Assembly: GCA_029935275.1 (NCBI GenBank)
Contig: JAOZKQ010000011.1
Coordinates: forward strand, 1 to 18,667
Source: Bacteroidales bacterium
GTDB lineage: Bacteria > Bacteroidota > Bacteroidia > Bacteroidales > VadinHA17
Length of the DNA stretch: 18,667 bases
Direction of reading: 5' to 3'
The notes below the pieces were generated by a model. The model saw only the letters and a program-made list of their open reading frames with translations, was not told the DNA's origin and did no database searches. Positions 14,840 to 18,667 of this stretch are shown one piece after another (the first letter of the stretch is position 1; each line of letters begins with the position of its first letter). The position numbers were made by a program, and so were the translations under genes.

Positions 14840-17485
14840 CTAATTTAATCTCCTGGCAAGGACACAGGACTTCTTATAAGCTTTTACATTTCCATTCTGG
14901 TCAAAAACTTCAATATAAAATACATAAATACCAATATCAGATTTTCGACCGGTTTCGTCTTCACCATCCCAAAGGAAACTCCCTGAGGTTCCTAATAACT
15001 CATTTTTATGCAAGATACGAATCCTCCTACCCTTTGAATCAAATATCATTACATTTGCAACACTTCCGGGCTGACTTAGCTCATAGAATACCTGAACCAC
15101 ATCTCTGTAACCATCATTATCAGGCGAAAACACCTCGGGGGAAACCCAAACAGGCTCAGTTGATTCAGATTTTTCCAGGTACTGAGAATTTTGAAGGCCG
15201 GGTGTGCCATAATTTACCGTCTCTGCAGCGGAATGCCAGTTTGATTTATCAATTGTCTGATTATCAGGACTAATCCTTTCCAGGGAAACTCCGTCAAAAT
15301 TATGCAATAAACTAAAGTGCATTTCTTCTGAATATGTGAATTCATCAAGTGTATTAAACCACTTATCAAGTAAAACAACAGTTCCCCCACTATTCGGATA
15401 AGAAGGCAATTTTTCCATATCAATAAAACATGAAGGATCAGAGAAAGGATAATGCGTAATAAGCTGGGCCGGATTGGTCGCTAGCAGCAAATATTGTTGA
15501 GGTAATAAAATCCCAGGCTCAGAAGAAAGATCGTAAACCGATTCCAAATCTCTGGAGACTGATTCCAATGTAGCTATTTTTAAATCCCTTACATCAAGAA
15601 TTTTATAAGACCGGTTATAAATCTCCACATAATCCGCCCCACCTACAACAGGATGAAAAAGGACCTCATTTATGATAACATCATTGACTTCCACCTTTTC
15701 AGGTAAGCCAAAAGAAATCAAATATTTATCACTTATTTTATTACCAGCACAATCGCTAAAGTTTTCCCTGACTATAAGTGTATATAATTTATTAGATTCA
15801 AATGACCGGGAGTAGGATAAAATGAGCTTCCGGTAATCCGGTGTAATTAACTCTACCGAACCTGGTGTGCCAAACGACTGATCAATCTCATAATATAAAG
15901 GATTTCCAGCAATTTCTCTGTTGTAAGGCTCATTGAAAAAAACTTCGACCCTCCCACCCTCAATAATTACAGCCTTACTCAACTCGGGAGATACCCTATC
16001 AGGGTTTAATCCAAAAACAGAATTCTCATTTCCTGGTGTACCACCATTCTGACCAGATGATGCGCACCAGTTTTCCTCACCGGTACATGGACTTGCCGGA
16101 TCGACCTGTTCCAGCGACCAGCCACCTTCAGCTTTCAGGTCACTTTTATACCAATCAGGATTATATGAAACATAAGATATTACCATATCAGTGGAGTCAA
16201 ACAAGACTAGTTCTTGTCCACTATTTTTAAGTGCTGGCATATCTGGCAGTCCCAACACTTTTCCATAAGGTTGAAACAAGGAGGTGTCTGTTTCATCACA
16301 CAAAATAAGATACTCATTCCCACCAAACACAAAGGGAGGAATTAATTTTCTTTTTGAAGCAAAGTGAAGTTCCCACCCTTCAATATGTAAATCATAAGCT
16401 GTATTATTTTTCAGCTCAATATATTCCCGATTGGGTAAATCTACAGGAGGATCAGGATCAGCCATAATTTCATTTATCACCACGTCAAAAGGTTTTATTT
16501 CATACCAGAAAAACTCCTTTGTTGCAAGGGGCATTATATTCCCGGATAGATCCACAATATTTCTGATTTCCAAATGATGAATGGTTTCATCCTTAAAAGA
16601 GTTTTCAAAATTAAGATGTAGTATTTCAGCTGATTTCCTTTCGATATAAACAGGGGTTCCCACTCCCTGATCAATCAGGAAATTACTCAAGTCCATAACC
16701 GTATCCATAACGGGTTCACTAAACTCCAATATTAAAGAACTGGAAGAGCTAATTTTCAGACTTGCTAGCTCTGGTGGAATAGTGTCTTTTATAAATGGGC
16801 CGTTTATTGATACATCATCCAGCCATAGTTTCCTGTCCTGAGAAGAAGAATATTCATAATATAAACCAAAATATGCTGCATTGGTGAGTTCATCATCCTT
16901 AACCGAGCCAATTGTTTCAATATTATTCAAATTAACACCAAGGCCGCATTGAATTGTCCATATTCCATCAGGAGTACGGGTCACTGAAAAAGACACTACA
17001 GAATCAACCGGAACATTTTCCTGCCAGTTAAAACCAGTAGTAAGAATAGAAGTTGCAGTTCCCCCCGATGCTTTCCATAGTTTTACCAAATCATCAGACC
17101 CGGTGAAATTAACTCCTAAAACATAGCCCTGGGATGAACCATAAGTAACCATTCCATCAGCATTTCCATCAGCATAAAGAAAAACAGACCAATTATTTGC
17201 CGATGATGGTGGATAGGCATGCCGGATCTTAAAATGCCAGGAGATTGTACCCTGGTCTGGTTTCAGATCAGAAATTGCAATAGAAACCTGATCACAACCG
17301 GAAGAAGGATTATCAAAAGCATGATGTAAAGAATAATTTCCATTGATGGCCTCTAAACTATTCGCCTGCCACCTTCCATTCACACTTTCTTCCCATTCCA
17401 AAATAGCACCATCTTCAAAATCAAAAGCTAGCTGCCCGTTGAGAAGTATGGGTAAAAACCAAAAAATCAAGAAGAGTTTTCTCAT
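14840..17485 (-). CDS. Secreted multidomain lamin-tail-domain protein with FlgD-like C-terminus
   Basis: 881 residues. A signal peptide is clear (MRKLFLIFWFLPILLNGQ). Residues ~20-232 look like a beta-sandwich of the laminin/concanavalin type (FDFEDG...; WLDDVSING). Two tandem units follow. Unit 1 is an SbsA-type Ig-like domain (~234-325, DTIPPELASL) and a lamin tail domain (~333-490, VVINEIMADPDPP). Unit 2 is an Ig-like domain (~497-592, DRVSPELSKA) and a lamin tail domain (~601-765, VIINEVLFHPV). The C-terminus (~783-877) has SPDNDGYRDVVQVFYELSQP and FLWDGEDETGR, the FlgD/CHU-type Ig-like end seen in exported Bacteroidota proteins. It ends KKSCVLARRLN, without a textbook T9SS type A signal. 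Probably cell-surface or secreted; function not established. No convincing promoter is seen in front of it. Confidence 0.82.
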   Translation of the reverse strand: MRKLFLIFWFLPILLNGQLAFDFEDGAILEWEESVNGRWQANSLEAINGNYSLHHAFDNPSSGCDQVSIAISDLKPDQGTISWHFKIRHAYPPSSANNWSVFLYADGNADGMVTYGSSQGYVLGVNFTGSDDLVKLWKASGGTATSILTTGFNWQENVPVDSVVSFSVTRTPDGIWTIQCGLGVNLNNIETIGSVKDDELTNAAYFGLYYEYSSSQDRKLWLDDVSINGPFIKDTIPPELASLKISSSSSLILEFSEPVMDTVMDLSNFLIDQGVGTPVYIERKSAEILHLNFENSFKDETIHHLEIRNIVDLSGNIMPLATKEFFWYEIKPFDVVINEIMADPDPPVDLPNREYIELKNNTAYDLHIEGWELHFASKRKLIPPFVFGGNEYLILCDETDTSLFQPYGKVLGLPDMPALKNSGQELVLFDSTDMVISYVSYNPDWYKSDLKAEGGWSLEQVDPASPCTGEENWCASSGQNGGTPGNENSVFGLNPDRVSPELSKAVIIEGGRVEVFFNEPYNREIAGNPLYYEIDQSFGTPGSVELITPDYRKLILSYSRSFESNKLYTLIVRENFSDCAGNKISDKYLISFGLPEKVEVNDVIINEVLFHPVVGGADYVEIYNRSYKILDVRDLKIATLESVSRDLESVYDLSSEPGILLPQQYLLLATNPAQLITHYPFSDPSCFIDMEKLPSYPNSGGTVVLLDKWFNTLDEFTYSEEMHFSLLHNFDGVSLERISPDNQTIDKSNWHSAAETVNYGTPGLQNSQYLEKSESTEPVWVSPEVFSPDNDGYRDVVQVFYELSQPGSVANVMIFDSKGRRIRILHKNELLGTSGSFLWDGEDETGRKSDIGIYVFYIEVFDQNGNVKAYKKSCVLARRLN

Positions 17486-17516
17486 TTAGACTTATCAATA
17501 ATATCAGAAATTAACC

Positions 17517-17524
17517 TAACTTTG
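17517..17524 (+). promoter_or_regulatory. TAACTTTG -7 box upstream of asd
   Basis: An exact TAnnTTTG match on the + strand, in the divergent gap, 116 bases before the asd ATG. There is no good -33 box at the expected distance. If active, asd would have a leader of roughly 110 bases containing the inverted repeat at 17562-17598. Confidence 0.4.
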
Positions 17525-17561
17525 CCATTCGAAATTCATGAACCTTATTCTTCATAAATGT

Positions 17562-17598
17562 TCAGATAATTAAATTATGTTTACGAAGAATTATCTGA
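17562..17598. repeat. 10-bp inverted repeat in the asd upstream region
   Basis: TCAGATAATT (17562-17571) and AATTATCTGA (17589-17598) are exact reverse complements around a 17-base loop. It lies 43 bases before the asd ATG and downstream of the candidate -7 box. It could form an RNA hairpin in the leader or be an operator; there is no terminator T-tract. The rest of the 155-base gap between the surface-protein gene and asd holds no other recognisable element. Confidence 0.55.
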
Positions 17599-17640
17599 TT
17601 TTGTTCATTAATATTGCAAAAACTTTATAATTTTTCTTTA

Positions 17641-18630
17641 ATGAAAGTAGTTGTAGTTGGCTCAACCGGAATCGTAGGAAAAACTATGATCAAATTATTG
17701 GAAGAGAGGAATTTCCCGGTTTCCGGGTTTATGCCTGTTGCCAGTGAGAAATCTATTCACAAAGAGATTATCTTTAATAATAAGAAATATGAAGTTCAAT
17801 CTGTTAGTAAAGGGTTAGATTTCAAACCAGATATCGCTATTTTTTCTGCGGGGTCAGAGCTTTCAAAACAAATGGCTCCTGAGTTTGCCAAACTTGGAAC
17901 CGTGGTTATTGATAACTCGTCAGCATGGAGAATGGATCCTTCAAAAAAGCTCATTATTCCTGAAATAAACGGAGATATACTTACTAAAGAGGATAAAATT
18001 ATTGCAAATCCAAACTGTTCAACTATACAAATGTTGATGGTCATCACTCCCTTACACAAGCATTTTGTAGTTACACGAGTAGTTGTTTCGACCTATCAAT
18101 CAGTTACAGGATCAGGGATAAAAGCAGTGAAACAAATGGAAGCGGAACGTGAAGGAAACGATAGCTTGCGCTTTTATCCACATAAAATAGACAGGAATTG
18201 CCTGCCTCATATTGATGTTTTTGAAGAAAACGGATATACTAAGGAGGAAATGAAAATGGTGAATGAGACCCATAAGATCCTGAATGACACATCAGTCAGG
18301 CTTACAGCGACAACGGTAAGAGTCCCTGTTACCGGAGGCCATTCTGAGTCAGTGAACCTTGAATTTTCCAAACCTTTTGAATTAAAGGAGATTTTTACAA
18401 TTCTGAAAAAAAGCCCGGGAGTATGCATAGTGGATAAGCCTTCCCGCAATGAATATCCAATGCCAATTGATGCTGAAGGAAAAGATGATGTTTTTGTTGG
18501 CCGGATCAGGATTGATGAATCCAGGGAGAACTGCCTGAACCTATGGATTGTAGCTGACAACCTTCGCAAGGGAGCTGCAACAAATGCCATCCAGATAGCT
18601 GAGACACTAATCAATAAAGGATTAGTATAA
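17641..18630 (+). CDS. asd: Aspartate-semialdehyde dehydrogenase
   Basis: 329 residues from the ATG at 17641; a TTG at 17614 is in frame, but the NADP-binding start MKVVVVGSTGIVGKT directly follows the ATG. It reduces aspartyl phosphate to aspartate semialdehyde, the branch point for lysine/diaminopimelate, threonine and methionine. The catalytic Cys126 is in NPNCSTIQM and the catalytic His234 in GGHSESVN, with VDKPSRNEYPMP and the C-terminal helix ATNAIQIAETL as further family matches. Length fits the family (~330-340). It stands divergent from the surface-protein gene, and nothing else is encoded before the window ends. Confidence 0.97.
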   Translation: MKVVVVGSTGIVGKTMIKLLEERNFPVSGFMPVASEKSIHKEIIFNNKKYEVQSVSKGLDFKPDIAIFSAGSELSKQMAPEFAKLGTVVIDNSSAWRMDPSKKLIIPEINGDILTKEDKIIANPNCSTIQMLMVITPLHKHFVVTRVVVSTYQSVTGSGIKAVKQMEAEREGNDSLRFYPHKIDRNCLPHIDVFEENGYTKEEMKMVNETHKILNDTSVRLTATTVRVPVTGGHSESVNLEFSKPFELKEIFTILKKSPGVCIVDKPSRNEYPMPIDAEGKDDVFVGRIRIDESRENCLNLWIVADNLRKGAATNAIQIAETLINKGLV

Positions 18631-18667
18631 AAAATCGTTATAAGGATACCTTTTTATGTGTATTTCC

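Noticed and set aside
14840..17485. Several 60-80 codon frames on the opposite strand of the surface-protein gene
   Set aside because: They have no family resemblance, no promoter or conserved start, and lie entirely within a gene with clear domain structure; they are shadow frames.
17525..17640. Lysine riboswitch upstream of asd
   Set aside because: The possible leader is about 110 bases, shorter than the roughly 170-base aptamer, and only a single simple hairpin is visible.
18640..18655. Possible terminator AAGG-ATA-CCTT followed by T residues after asd
   Set aside because: A 4-bp stem with a 3-base loop is too weak to call, and the window ends just after it.
1..18667. Mobile elements, CRISPR arrays, phage or defence genes
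   Set aside because: None seen: no transposase or integrase motifs, no regularly spaced repeats, and no abrupt composition change by eye. The gene content is core chromosomal.

Overview
The window looks like ordinary chromosome from an AT-rich member of the Bacteroidota, probably of the Bacteroidales/Marinilabiliales type. The evidence is the gene families (Bacteroidota-style Mpl-like Mur ligase, divergent folK/sppA-lpxK-punA block, DUF4190 plus DUF2752-like pair, lamin-tail-domain surface protein), the near absence of Shine-Dalgarno sequences, and promoters of the Bacteroidota type (TTTG ... TAnnTTTG). lpxK and a predicted outer-membrane barrel indicate a Gram-negative envelope.

Layout, left to right. 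(1) 1-1754 is the C-terminal ~80% of adenosylcobalamin-dependent methylmalonyl-CoA mutase, cut by the window edge. (2) 1801-3306 carries three small + strand envelope-type genes: a thioredoxin-fold protein with a WCSDS site, a DUF4190-type membrane protein with an acidic tail, and a small membrane protein that resembles DUF2752 but has serines in place of both signature cysteines. (3) 3364-4218 (-) is a metallo-beta-lactamase-fold hydrolase, divergent from the Mpl-like peptidoglycan-recycling ligase (4281-5633), followed by the zinc transporter ZupT and a small outer-membrane barrel (6511-6984). (4) 7042-7505 is a compact tRNA-Glu/rpsT unit with a recognisable promoter and an intrinsic terminator. 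(5) 7582-9281 holds radC and an acyltransferase-fold protein whose conserved N-terminus extends upstream without any ATG. (6) folK (-) and sppA (+) diverge from a 142-nt gap. sppA begins a probable operon sppA-lpxK-punA-MFS transporter (9921-14833) with very tight or overlapping junctions. (7) 14840-17485 (-) is an 881-residue secreted modular protein with a duplicated [Ig-like + lamin tail] unit. (8) 17641-18630 is asd, behind a 155-nt gap that contains a 10-bp inverted repeat.

The genes cover central metabolism (propionate/succinate interconversion, aspartate-family amino acids, folate, purine salvage), envelope building and recycling (LpxK, Mpl, SppA, barrel and surface proteins) and translation (tRNA-Glu, S20). 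I see no mobile element, CRISPR array, phage gene or recognisable defence cassette, and no clear new multi-gene system. The most unusual items are the cysteine-less DUF2752-like protein beside DUF4190, the gene without a canonical start at about 8313, and the inverted repeats in the 2312-2351 and 17562-17598 gaps. No gene-free stretch exceeds 300 bases.
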